Source: Oscillospiraceae bacterium (GTDB taxonomy: Bacteria; Bacillota; Clostridia; Oscillospirales; Oscillospiraceae). From it: a stretch of DNA of 44,266 bases. The stretch covers positions 1 through 44,266 of the forward strand of contig JAFTVM010000071.1 in NCBI GenBank assembly GCA_017465745.1, given 5' to 3'. Below the pieces are notes generated by a model, which saw nothing but the letters and a program-made list of their open reading frames with translations, had not been told where the DNA came from and made no database searches. Below, piece by piece: positions 15,748 to 25,000 of the stretch (within the stretch, counting starts at the first letter, position 1; each line of letters opens with the position of its first letter). Made by a program: the position numbers and the translations under genes.

Positions 15748-16536
15748 TTAAAACAGACCCAGATACCAGCCCACCACGGCATCGCCGCAGAGCATGGTGA
15801 TGACGGCCGCCAGGGACAGGGCGGGGCCGAAGGGGAAGGGGGTGTCGGGGGAGACGCGCATCATGACGGAAGCCATGAAGATACCCACGACGCAGGCGAT
15901 CATGACCATCAGCATACATGCGGGCAGGGACAGGAACATGCCGATGACGAACAGCAGCTTGATGTCGCCGCCGCCCATAGTCTCCTTTTTCAGGACCTTG
16001 TCCATGATGAGGCTGAGGATCAGGACGCTGCCTGCAATGATCAGACCGGGCAGCGCGCCGGAGAACAGACCCCGGATGCCGCCTGTAAGCAGCAGCTCCA
16101 CAGCCCGGACGGCGATGGGAATGATGATGAAGCGGTCGGGGATGATCTGGGTGTCCAGGTCCACCAGGCTCAGCGTGAACAGGCAGCTTGCGAAGATCAG
16201 GGGGGTGATCAGCTGCGCGGTCAGGCCAAATTTCAGCAGCAGGCAGACATAGATGACGGCCAGGGCTGCCTCGGTGAGGGGATAGCGCGCAGAAACGGGG
16301 GCCTTGCAGTAGCGGCACTTGCCGCCCAGGGCCAGCCAGCTGAACAGGGGAATGAGATCCAGGGCGGAGAGGGTATGGCCGCAGGCGGGGCAGGCGGAGC
16401 GGGAATTGCCGGACCACTTCTTGCCGGAGCTAAGACGCAGCGCCAGACAGTTCAGGGCGGAGCCCATGACAAGGCCCAGGATGGCGAACAGGAAAATGAG
16501 ATAGGCGACTATGTAAGGGGGATATAATTCAAGCAT
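15748..16536 (-). CDS. pilD: Prepilin peptidase / N-methyltransferase PilD
   Basis: This 262-residue polytopic aspartyl protease of the TFPP family has the N-terminal methyltransferase-type domain with the four zinc cysteines (Cys49, 52, 74, 77). The catalytic aspartates lie in LVDLDTQIIPD (about 126-128) and in the GGGD motif (Asp191). It cleaves the leader from class III prepilins and methylates the new N-terminus. Its substrates here would be the two major pilins, the minor pilins and the giant pilin-like protein. The gene sits directly after the second pilin gene, 12 bases from its stop. Confidence 0.93.
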   Translation of the reverse strand: MLELYPPYIVAYLIFLFAILGLVMGSALNCLALRLSSGKKWSGNSRSACPACGHTLSALDLIPLFSWLALGGKCRYCKAPVSARYPLTEAALAVIYVCLLLKFGLTAQLITPLIFASCLFTLSLVDLDTQIIPDRFIIIPIAVRAVELLLTGGIRGLFSGALPGLIIAGSVLILSLIMDKVLKKETMGGGDIKLLFVIGMFLSLPACMLMVMIACVVGIFMASVMMRVSPDTPFPFGPALSLAAVITMLCGDAVVGWYLGLF

Positions 16537-16548
16537 TGGATGGTTCCT

Positions 16549-16995
16549 TTAGGGTGTAATAGGAGCGTTAATGGTGTACCAGGTACCGCTGGGGATTTCG
16601 GGCTTTGCTGTACCAATCGTGGCAAGATTAGGAGAATGTGATCCATTCGTGGCAAGCTCAGACAGATAATCGAAGCCATAGTAGGTATTATCGTTCACAT
16701 AGTAGACCTGAATGAATCCGGGGGCGTCAAAGACGGCGCAGATGACGGCTTCGGGATCCATTCTGCTGGTGGGATTGGAAGTTGCATTGAGAACTTCCTG
16801 AATCGTCTTCTCACCGTTCAGTACATGGATGTTCAGTTCAGCATAAACAGCACGTAAGTTAGCCGCGTCAGCCGCCGCCTTGGCTTTAGCAGTAGAATTG
16901 CCAACCACAGGAATCACAACGGCCACCAGGATGGCGATAATGGCAATGACTACAAGCATCTCAATGAGCGTAAACCCCTTTTTATTACGGTGCAT
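16549..16995 (-). CDS. Type IV major-pilin-like protein (second copy)
   Basis: A 148-residue prepilin: MHRNKKG then the mature start FTLIEMLVVIAIIAILVAVV with Glu5. The first 50 mature residues are almost identical to those of the upstream pilin, whereas the C-terminal domain is unrelated in sequence, with a single cysteine (ICAVF) and a Tyr/Asn-rich patch. The start is the ATG with GAGGAA upstream; the longer in-frame extension is not needed. The C-terminus lacks an obvious D-loop disulfide pair. It may be an alternative subunit or a low-abundance pilin. Confidence 0.9.
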   Translation of the reverse strand: MHRNKKGFTLIEMLVVIAIIAILVAVVIPVVGNSTAKAKAAADAANLRAVYAELNIHVLNGEKTIQEVLNATSNPTSRMDPEAVICAVFDAPGFIQVYYVNDNTYYGFDYLSELATNGSHSPNLATIGTAKPEIPSGTWYTINAPITP

Positions 16996-17077
16996 TTTTA
17001 TTTCCTCAGTTCTATTGTAATTGTGCATAGCTATATGTCTTGGCGAGCAAGGCACATAGCTATACACACACCCGAAA

Positions 17078-17111
17078 GGGACACAGACCGCAACCCGTCG
17101 GTCTATGTCCC
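17078..17111 (-). other. Hairpin between the two pilin genes
   Basis: GGGACACAGACCG and CGGTCTATGTCCC form a 13-bp stem with one mismatch and an 8-base loop. No T run follows on the minus strand, so it is more likely an mRNA-stabilising or processing hairpin after the first pilin gene than a full terminator. A direct repeat CATAGCTATA (17025 and 17055) lies beside it. Confidence 0.55.
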
Positions 17112-17149
17112 ATGGGTATGAATTGTTTTGGGTTGAGCTAGTTAGATAA

Positions 17150-17578
17150 TTAGGTGTCGGAGTGCACAGTCACGGTAGCACCGGGAACAATGGTCTTGCC
17201 ATCGTTAGTACCACCAGTAATGGTGATCTTAACGTTATTGCAGGTGCCACAGTGTTCGACCTTAACGCTGGTTGCGCCTTCAAAAGCAGCCAGAGGGAAG
17301 CCGCCGATATCGGTCATCTCGCTCTTGCCAGAGGCATCCTGGAAGGAATTGAATGGACCAGTCTGGGACAGAGTAACATTGACAGGAGTAGCGGTGCCAG
17401 TCAGAGCAGTGGTGGTAACCTCAGCGATAGCAGCACGGATGTTGGCAGCGTCCTTGGCTTCCTTAGCCTTCTCGGTGGAGTTGCCGACGACGGGGATGAC
17501 GATGGCGACCAGGATAGCGATGATGGCGATGACGACCAGCATCTCGATCAGGGTGAAGCCCTTCTTGTTCATCTTCAT
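17150..17578 (-). CDS. pilA: Type IV major pilin
   Basis: This 142-residue prepilin starts MKMNKKG, cleaved before FTLIEMLVVIAIIAILVAIV, with Glu5 and the usual hydrophobic helix. A short alpha-helical spine (GNSTEKAKEAKDAAN) leads into a small beta-rich globular domain containing a CGTC pair that could form a tight disulfide. The ATG at 17578 is chosen because AGAGG lies 10 bases upstream; the longer frame is not a plausible leader. It is the first pilin after pilC and is followed by a stable hairpin, so it is the likely major subunit. Confidence 0.92.
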   Translation of the reverse strand: MKMNKKGFTLIEMLVVIAIIAILVAIVIPVVGNSTEKAKEAKDAANIRAAIAEVTTTALTGTATPVNVTLSQTGPFNSFQDASGKSEMTDIGGFPLAAFEGATSVKVEHCGTCNNVKITITGGTNDGKTIVPGATVTVHSDT

Positions 17579-17666
17579 AATGTAAAAACCTCTTTTGAAA
17601 TGAATTTTTTGTGTGTATGTTCCAGCCGGGGCGGGTTGACTCCCGGATATGGATAAGGGAAAAGTA

Positions 17667-18884
17667 TCAGTACATGCTGAAAATGGGCAGGTACACGGAC
17701 AGCAGAATGAACACAACGATGGCAGCCAGCACCATGGTGATGGCGGGGTTCAGGATCTCCAGGGCACGCTTGACGGCCACGTCCACTTCCTTGGTGTAGT
17801 ACTCGGAAACCACGTTCAGGGTGTCCTCCAGCTTGCCGGTCTCCTCACCGACGGTGACCATTTCTTTCAGCAGGGTGGGGAACCACTTGCTGTTTTTCAG
17901 ACCGTCGGAAAGGCGGTTGCCCTCGATAACACCGGCGGTGGCCTGCTCGATATCCTCCGCGATCAGAAGATTGTCGGCGGTGTTGGCGGTGATGCGGGCG
18001 GCGCTGACCAGGGGAAGGCCGGAGGCCAGCATGGTGGACAGGGTGGAGGCGAACTGGGAAGCGGCGTTCATTCTGTTGATCATATCAACGCCGGGGAACG
18101 TCAGGAAAAGACGGGCGTACAGGTGCTTGCCGGAATCGGACTTGCCGTAGAAGAACAGGCCCAGAACGACAGCGGCGATGATGGCGATCAGCAGCAGAAT
18201 ATTGTCCACCATGAAATTACTCATGGCGATCAGCATCTTGGTGGGCAGGGGAAGCTCATTGCCCTGCTGGGCAAAGCTCTTCTCGAAGACGGGCACAGCC
18301 ACCAGCATGATGATGGCAACGACGATCACGGCCACGGACAGCAGCATGGCGGGATAGACCATAGCGGAACCGACCTTGGAACTGACGGCGTCGGCATTCT
18401 CGTAATATTTCTGGAGCCGTTGGAAGGTATCGTCCAGCTTACCGGACTCTTCACCGGCGCGCAGCGTCTCGATGAAGGTACGGGGCAGGCCGGGACCCCG
18501 GGCGGCAAAGGAATCCGCCAGACCGTTACCGGCGTGGACATCGTCGGCAACCTCAGTGAGGATGCGCTTGATCTTCTTGTCCTCTTCATTCTCGGCCACC
18601 AGCCGCAGGGAGGAGACCAGAGGAAGACCCGCCCGCAGCTCAATGCCAAGCTGGCTGCACAGCAGCGCCAGGGTCTTGGGCTTGATCTTGCCGCCGGAGA
18701 ACAGGTCACCGATGTCGGCATTCATGATGTCGTTCAGCTTGCCGCCGGAAACCGGCTCCACGCTGATCAGCACACGGCAGTTCTCCTTGGCACGGGCGAC
18801 AGCGTCCTGCTGGTCGAACGCCTCCACAACGCCCTCAACATTGGCGCCGCTGGAGGTCATGCCTTTATAGCGATATGTAGTCAT
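17667..18884 (-). CDS. pilC: Type IV pilus inner-membrane core protein PilC
   Basis: A 405-residue GspF/PilC-family protein. It starts with a short basic domain (MTTYRYKGMTSSGANVEGVV), then two GspF repeats (about 65-190 and 270-395), each with the conserved LRAGEESGKLDDTF or VGEETGKLEDTL signature, and three membrane helices. PilC sits in the membrane at the centre of the assembly machine and is rotated by PilB and PilT. The start has AAGGGGG. The gene lies between pilT and pilA, the standard order. Confidence 0.93.
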   Translation of the reverse strand: MTTYRYKGMTSSGANVEGVVEAFDQQDAVARAKENCRVLISVEPVSGGKLNDIMNADIGDLFSGGKIKPKTLALLCSQLGIELRAGLPLVSSLRLVAENEEDKKIKRILTEVADDVHAGNGLADSFAARGPGLPRTFIETLRAGEESGKLDDTFQRLQKYYENADAVSSKVGSAMVYPAMLLSVAVIVVAIIMLVAVPVFEKSFAQQGNELPLPTKMLIAMSNFMVDNILLLIAIIAAVVLGLFFYGKSDSGKHLYARLFLTFPGVDMINRMNAASQFASTLSTMLASGLPLVSAARITANTADNLLIAEDIEQATAGVIEGNRLSDGLKNSKWFPTLLKEMVTVGEETGKLEDTLNVVSEYYTKEVDVAVKRALEILNPAITMVLAAIVVFILLSVYLPIFSMY

Positions 18885-18896
18885 GGTTTACCCCCT

Positions 18897-19958
18897 TTAG
18901 AAGAGTGTGGAACGGCGCACATAGTCGGCGTCATGGGCATGCTTGATGGCACAGTCACTGGAGATCTTGCGCTGACGGTAGAGGGTAATCAGGGAGGAGT
19001 CCATCAGATGGTTGCCCTCTGCGCCGGATGTGGCGATGGCATTGGAGATCTGGGGGGTCTTGCCCTCGCGGATCAGGTTGCGGATGGCGGGCGTTGCGGT
19101 CATGACCTCGGTGGCCAGAACACGGCCGCGGCCGCTGGCATGGGGAAGCAGCTGCTGGCAGACAACTGCCTGCAGGCACATGCTCAGCTGCATGCGGATC
19201 TGTGCCTGCTGCTCGGCGGGGAACACCTCCACGATGCGGTCCACCGTATCGGCTGCGGAATTGGTGTGCAGGGTGGCAAACACCAGATGGCCAGTCTCAG
19301 CGGCGATCAGGGCAGTTTCGATGGTGGACAGGGAACGCATCTCGCCGATCAGAATGACGTCGGGATCCTCGCGGAGGATGGATTTCAGACCGTCGGAGTA
19401 GGAGCGGGTATCCTGGCCCACCTCGCGCTGGTTGATGATGCACTGGTCGGGGGTGTAGAGGTACTCAATGGGGTCTTCCAGGGTGATGATATGCTTGCCC
19501 TGGGTGTGGTTGATCTTGTCCAGCAGGCAGGCCAGGGTGGTGGACTTGCCGGAGCCGGTCTCGCCGGTGACCAGGACGATGCCCTGGTTGAAATCAGTGA
19601 ATCCTCCGATCTGGGCGGGCAGGCCCAGTTCCTCAAAAGCGGGAATGTGGTTGTTCAGAATGCGGATGGCAGCGGACACATAGCCCTGCTGCCGGAACAG
19701 GTTCACGCGGCAGCGGGTGCCGTCGGCAAATCCGACAGCCAGATCCTGCTCGCCGATGTGGGCGATATCGGAATAATGGGGGGACAGATCCTGGGCGTAG
19801 GACTCGCAGTCCTCGGGCGTCATGATATTGGTGTCCAGATTATGCAGCTTGCCGTCCACACGGACGCGGATGGGAATGCCGCAGACAATGTGGATATCGC
19901 TGGCGCGCAGGCGCTGGGCTTTGGTGATGATCTCGTCCAGAGTGAGGATCTTGCTCAT
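18897..19958 (-). CDS. pilT: Pilus retraction ATPase PilT
   Basis: This 353-residue secretion ATPase has Walker A GETGSGKST (132-140), the Asp-box ITLEDPIEY, the Walker B region VILIGEMR (Glu206), a His-box around TGHLVFATLHTN, and the PilT-specific AIRNLIREGK at 291-300. PilT powers pilus depolymerisation, hence twitching motility or DNA uptake. Its presence shows that these pili are retractable. It follows pilB by 32 bases. Confidence 0.94.
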   Translation of the reverse strand: MSKILTLDEIITKAQRLRASDIHIVCGIPIRVRVDGKLHNLDTNIMTPEDCESYAQDLSPHYSDIAHIGEQDLAVGFADGTRCRVNLFRQQGYVSAAIRILNNHIPAFEELGLPAQIGGFTDFNQGIVLVTGETGSGKSTTLACLLDKINHTQGKHIITLEDPIEYLYTPDQCIINQREVGQDTRSYSDGLKSILREDPDVILIGEMRSLSTIETALIAAETGHLVFATLHTNSAADTVDRIVEVFPAEQQAQIRMQLSMCLQAVVCQQLLPHASGRGRVLATEVMTATPAIRNLIREGKTPQISNAIATSGAEGNHLMDSSLITLYRQRKISSDCAIKHAHDADYVRRSTLF

Positions 19959-19990
19959 GGTGGGCGTATCTCCGTTCTATATAGAATATT

Positions 19991-21691
19991 TTAGATATCG
20001 GTGGAATTGACGGTGCGGTAGGCCTCCTCCACGGTGGTGGTGCCATTCTGCACCAGCCGGACACAGTCCACGATCAGCGGCTCAAAATCGCTCTCACGGA
20101 TCAGCTCCTGGAGCTGGCTGTGGGGGACGTTGTCCGCAATGGCATGGCGGACGGCAGAATTGAGGACCAGGATCTCGAATACGGCGGTTCTGCCGCGGTA
20201 GCCGGTGCCGAAGCACATGGGGCAGCCCTTGCCGCGGTAGAAGCGTCGGCCGGCCTGGACGGGCAGGCGCAGCATCTGCTGCTCTTCGGCGGAGGGGGTG
20301 TACTCCGTGCGGCAGTTGGGACAGATCCGGCGCACCAGACGCTGGGAAATGATGCCCTTCAGGGCAGAAGAGATCAGGAAGCTTTCCACGCCCATGTCCA
20401 GCAGACGGTCAATGGTGCTGGGGGCGTCGTTGGTATGCAGGGTGGACAGCACCAGGTGGCCGGTGATGGCGGCGCGCATGGCGATGTCGGCGGTCTCGCC
20501 GTCACGGATCTCACCGACGGCGATGATGTCCGGGTCCTGACGCAGGATGGAGCGCAGGCCGGAGGCAAAGGTCATGCCGGTCTTTTCATTGATCTGAACC
20601 TGGTTGACGCCGTCGAAATTATATTCCACGGGGTCCTCAAGGGTAACCAGGTTGACCTGCTCGGTGTTGAGCTTGCCGATCATGGTGTACATGGAAGAGG
20701 ATTTGCCGGAGCCGGTGGGGCCGACGATCAGGATAACGCCGTTGGAATTTTCCAGCAGGGCGTTGAACTTTGCCAGGTTCTTGCCCACCAGGCCGATGCC
20801 CTTGGTATTCAGCAGGGAGCTGGATTTGTTCAGCAGACGGATAACCACCTTCTCACCGTAGACAGTGGGCAGGGTGGAGATACGCAGGTCCACGTCCTTT
20901 TCGCCGATGCGGACATTGCTTCGGCCGTCCAGGGGAATCTTGTGCTCGGCGATGTTCATGTTGCCCATGACCTTGATACGGGCAATGACCGCACTCTGGG
21001 TATTCTTAGGGACCACAAAAACCTGGCGCAGGACGCCGTCGATGCGCATGCGTACATACATGGCGCTTTCCCGGGGCTCCAGATGGATATCGGAGCAGTT
21101 CTGGTTGACAGCGTACTCCAGGAAGCTGTTGACCAGACGGATGGTGGGGGCGGCATTTTCGGAATCGGCGCCGATGACATTGGCGGCGGCGATATTCTGG
21201 AAATCTGTGGTTGTCTCATCCTCGTTGCTCTTCAGATCCTGCAGGGCCTTCTCTGCGGATTCGGAGCCGTAGAGGTCGGTGATGGTGCGGGTAATGGCTT
21301 CCGCCGTGGCCAGCATGGGGACGACCTTGCGCTTAACGATCATGCGCACGGCATCAGTAGCGACGAAATTCAGGGGGTCTGCCATGGCCAGGGACAGGGA
21401 ATCCTGGGTGGCCTGGACAGGAACGACATTATATTTCCGGGCGATGGACCGGGGGACGAGACGGGTCATTTCCTTGGGGATGACCATGCCGGTCAGATCC
21501 ACAAATTCCACGCCGAGCTGGCGCTCCAGCGCCTTGTAAACTCTGCGCTGGGTGGTGAAGCCCTGCTCCACAAGGATCTCGCCCAGCTTCTTTCCGGTGG
21601 ACTTTTTCTGGATCTCCAGAGCCTTGTTCAGTTGTTCGGGGGTAATGTATTCGTTGGCGATCAGCATTTCGCCGAGGCGCTTGTAAACCAT
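19991..21691 (-). CDS. pilB: Pilus extension ATPase PilB with MshEN domain
   Basis: A 566-residue GspE/PilB ATPase. The N-terminus carries two tandem 24-residue MshEN-type motifs (residues 5-28 starting RLGEML, and 35-58 starting KLGEIL, both ending in Q), the known c-di-GMP-binding module. The motor has Walker A GPTGSGKS (324-331), Walker B DIIAVGEIRD (388-397), and a zinc site of Cys457, Cys460, Cys490 and Cys493. It drives pilus polymerisation. It is the first gene of the minus-strand pil operon. The ATG has GGAG eight bases upstream. Confidence 0.94.
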   Translation of the reverse strand: MVYKRLGEMLIANEYITPEQLNKALEIQKKSTGKKLGEILVEQGFTTQRRVYKALERQLGVEFVDLTGMVIPKEMTRLVPRSIARKYNVVPVQATQDSLSLAMADPLNFVATDAVRMIVKRKVVPMLATAEAITRTITDLYGSESAEKALQDLKSNEDETTTDFQNIAAANVIGADSENAAPTIRLVNSFLEYAVNQNCSDIHLEPRESAMYVRMRIDGVLRQVFVVPKNTQSAVIARIKVMGNMNIAEHKIPLDGRSNVRIGEKDVDLRISTLPTVYGEKVVIRLLNKSSSLLNTKGIGLVGKNLAKFNALLENSNGVILIVGPTGSGKSSSMYTMIGKLNTEQVNLVTLEDPVEYNFDGVNQVQINEKTGMTFASGLRSILRQDPDIIAVGEIRDGETADIAMRAAITGHLVLSTLHTNDAPSTIDRLLDMGVESFLISSALKGIISQRLVRRICPNCRTEYTPSAEEQQMLRLPVQAGRRFYRGKGCPMCFGTGYRGRTAVFEILVLNSAVRHAIADNVPHSQLQELIRESDFEPLIVDCVRLVQNGTTTVEEAYRTVNSTDI

Positions 21692-21761
21692 GCGGGAATC
21701 TCCTGTCAGGGTGAAACATAACTGCCATGTACGAAAACAGGGCAGCAGTTCATAAAATCGT

Positions 21762-21778
21762 TATAATTCTGAATTATA
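21762..21778. repeat. AT-rich palindrome over the pilB promoter region
   Basis: TATAATT-CTG-AATTATA is a perfect 7-bp inverted repeat that includes the predicted -10 box of the pil operon. It could be an operator or simply two back-to-back -10-like boxes. Confidence 0.5.
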
Positions 21779-21804
21779 TTACAACGTTTCATAAATATTT
21801 GCAA
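21773..21804 (-). promoter_or_regulatory. Weak candidate promoter of the pil operon
   Basis: On the minus strand a perfect TATAAT (21773-21778) lies about 80 bases before the pilB start codon. The nearest -35-like box, TTGCAA (21799-21804), is 20 bp away, which is too far for a standard promoter, so an activator or another -35 would be needed. Confidence 0.4.
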
Positions 21805-21877
21805 GGTCGAAATCCGCAAATAGCCAGAAAAACAAAAAAAGTTTCAAAAAATCGTTAAAATGAACAAATTTTCCGGC

Positions 21878-21887
21878 GGGGGGGGGG
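21878..21887. repeat. Ten-base G homopolymer in the divergent pil promoter region
   Basis: An uninterrupted run of ten G lies between the divergent pilB and giant-pilin genes, 34 bases upstream of the -35 box of the latter. Tracts of this kind change length by slippage in other bacteria. Whether this one affects expression is inference. Confidence 0.85.
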
Positions 21888-21921
21888 CACGTTTTTTGTT
21901 AGATTTTTCAATTGTTTTAGG

Positions 21922-21950
21922 TTGCCTGAAAAAAATGTATATGCTATCAT
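21922..21950 (+). promoter_or_regulatory. Sigma-A-like promoter of the giant-pilin operon
   Basis: TTGCCT (21922-21927) and TATCAT (21945-21950) are separated by 17 bp. About 95 bases of leader follow, including a small hairpin (TGGCAT at 21986, ATGCCA at 21997). Confidence 0.6.
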
Positions 21951-22052
21951 ATTACTATCTGTAGTTATGGGGTTTTATATCCACATGGCATATTGGATGC
22001 CACAATCCCACGAAATCAGTCATATTATATATTGAGAAAGGGCATGACCGTA

Positions 22053-25000
22053 ATGAGGAAACGTCTGATCGAAAGAATAGCAAAACCAACAAGAAGGTCC
22101 CGGGGCTATACGCTGACGGAAATGCTGGCGGTTGTCGGCATTATCGTGGCGCTGATCGCCATTGCGATCCCGTCCGTGATTGCAATCAGCAACGCGCTGC
22201 GCTTCGCCCAGGCCAACAACTATGCCAAGAGTATCTTCCTGGCAGCACAGCAGAACCTGACAGAGATGCGCTCCGACGGCGGCCTGGCACCCCTGCAGGG
22301 AGTCAGCTCTGACGAGCGTCTGATCGATTCAGGACACTGCGGCTTCCCGGATGAGGACTGGTCTGACGAATACGTCTATACAGCCTCCCGGCTCAATGAC
22401 CTCACCAGTTACAATCTGGTTCTGCCGGTCAACAGTGTAGAAGCCACGATCCGCGATCAGCAGGTGATCATCGAGTACAACCCCATCACGGGCAATGTCT
22501 ACTCTGTTTTCTACTGTGACAAGGCAGAGGAGAACATTCTCAGTGATTATATCGATGACAAGCTGCCCCGTGACAAGGGCGACCGTAAGAAGCGCATGAT
22601 CGGCTACTATGCCGGTTCGGGCCTGTCCAGTTCCGAACTGGAAGTGGAACACGCCGCTTCCTCCATTGAATTCACCAATGGCGAAGAGGGTATCGTCACC
22701 GTGAAGATCGCGATGCCAGACCTGTACATCGGCTCCTATTCCGAATTCGCCAAGGGTCTGTCTGTCAAGCTGACCATTGCCAGTGCCATGACGGACGGTT
22801 CTGCGGGAACATTCCAGGTGCAGATCAAGGAAGCCGGAGAAGACGGCGGCAACTGCGCGCTGGATACGGACGGCAGAACGGTGTTGATCACCTACGCGCT
22901 GGACTCCCTGGCTGACAAGCGCAGCTTTGCCAACCTGTCTGCCGGTATTGCCGATCTGGGCGCTGAGGCAGTGGCTCTGGACAACAGCCTGACCCCTGCG
23001 GCCCTGACCACCCTGACGGATGTATCTAAGTTTGCCATTCTGCCCGGTGAGAACATCTCCATCGAGGCGGATATCGACTTCGAGGCCGAAGCTGGCCGTC
23101 CCGCCGTGACAGTGGACAAGGCAAATCTGGATGGCGTCAACCCCATGTTTGAGTATTTGGAAGAGATCGCCCCCGGTGAGTTTGTTCTGGCGGTTTCCAA
23201 CGGCCGCAACCTGCAGAACCTGAATGCCATCGCGCCTTCCGTGGCGGATCTGGTGGATACTGTGATCTTTACGGATGATATCTACTGGAACAAGACCGTT
23301 GACTACTATAATGGTAAGTATAAGGGCGCCGAGGAAAGCTACGCCAACAGCGCTGACGAGGCGCCTGCCCGCGCCCTGCCCTACTTTGTTCCCATTCATA
23401 ACGAGAACCTGTTCGGTACTGCCAAGTTCATCTATATGGATGGCTCCTATGATGAGCTGAGCCTTCTGGAACAGATCCTGAGTGCGCTGATCGGCTCCAA
23501 CTATCAGCGCAGCGAACGTGTCCCTACCTTGACCGATGAGCTGGACAGCCAAAAGAATGCAAACGGTGAAGAGATCGCCACCACCCACGCCATCATCGAC
23601 GGCGGCGACCATAAAGTCTTCTTCCTGAATGTGGACTCCACCAGATACCAGGTTCCCGCCAACGGCAAGTTCTATGCCACCGGTACCTACCAGGTCATTG
23701 ACTACTATTTTACCGGCCTGTTCGGCTATGTAAATACCACCGTCAGCAATCTGCACGTGGTCAACCCCATCATCAAGGGCCATGATTTTGCTGATGTTGT
23801 TACGACCAATACTTCCACCTATACCGACCCTGCGACCGGTGCGCTGATCGGTGCCGGCGGCTACAACACCCTGGTCACCAATTGCTCCGTCTATCTGGAT
23901 ACCAAGATTCAGGGCTTCAACTGGAGTTATGCTGACCACGGCTCCCATCAGGCACAGACGGATTATTCCAAGACAGCTGATCAGACCTGGTACGGCGTCA
24001 GCGGACAGGGTGCTGTCGGCGGCCTGGTGGGCTATGCAAAGTCCCACCGCACCACCAACGGCGTCATTGACGGCGACCTGGCCCATCTGGCCTTTGCCGA
24101 CTGCTTCGCAGCCGTGCCTGTCAGCGGCACCATGCGTGGTATTGTGACGGACTACGACAATAATTCCTCTCCGGACAAGGATTTCGGTTACTCCAACGGT
24201 GTCGGTGGCTTCATCGGCAACTCCCAGCTGACCAATTTCTATAAATGCTACGCCAGCGGCAATGTCCGCGTGTCCAACACCTACGCCAAGTCCAGCGGTT
24301 CCTCCGACGATATCACGACCTATCTGGGGCTGGGCGGTAACGGCAGACTGAGTATGGGCGGCGGCGGCTTCGTCGGCACCAGCCACGGTACCCGCTACAC
24401 CAACTGCTTCGCCTCCGGCAGCGTCAAGAACATCACCGACACCACTGCCACCGGCGGCTTCGTGGGTATGATGTGCTATGACGAGACCAAGGCTTACGGC
24501 CATCAGGCTTCCGGTACCAGCTCCGAAAAGGTGGCGCAGCGCACCGTCTTTGAGAACTGCTACAGCATTGGCATGTGCCTGGACAGCAGCGGATACTTCC
24601 TGGAGAACTTCTCCGGTACCAACGGCAAGATCGATGTCAACTACGGTACGCTGAAGGCCTACTACAGCGCAGATTACTACAGACTCTATGCGCCCTATCA
24701 GGTTATGGAGGGCAAGGATCCCAAATATCAGACCTATTACATCTTCAAGGACAGCTACTATCTGAGCCAGTACAGCAACAACAAGAAGGTCAAGCAGCAT
24801 TCCTCCAACAAGTGTGCCAACCCCATCGGTTATTCTGACCTGATCGATCTGCATGTGAAGTACGATACCGCTACCTGGATCTCCAATGAAGATCCCGAGG
24901 GTCAGATCGAACTGCTGAAGAACTATAACCTGGATGCTTCGGTTATCGAAGCAGTGTATGGTATGGTGAGAGATCTGATTTCTGATTACTTTAAGAACGG

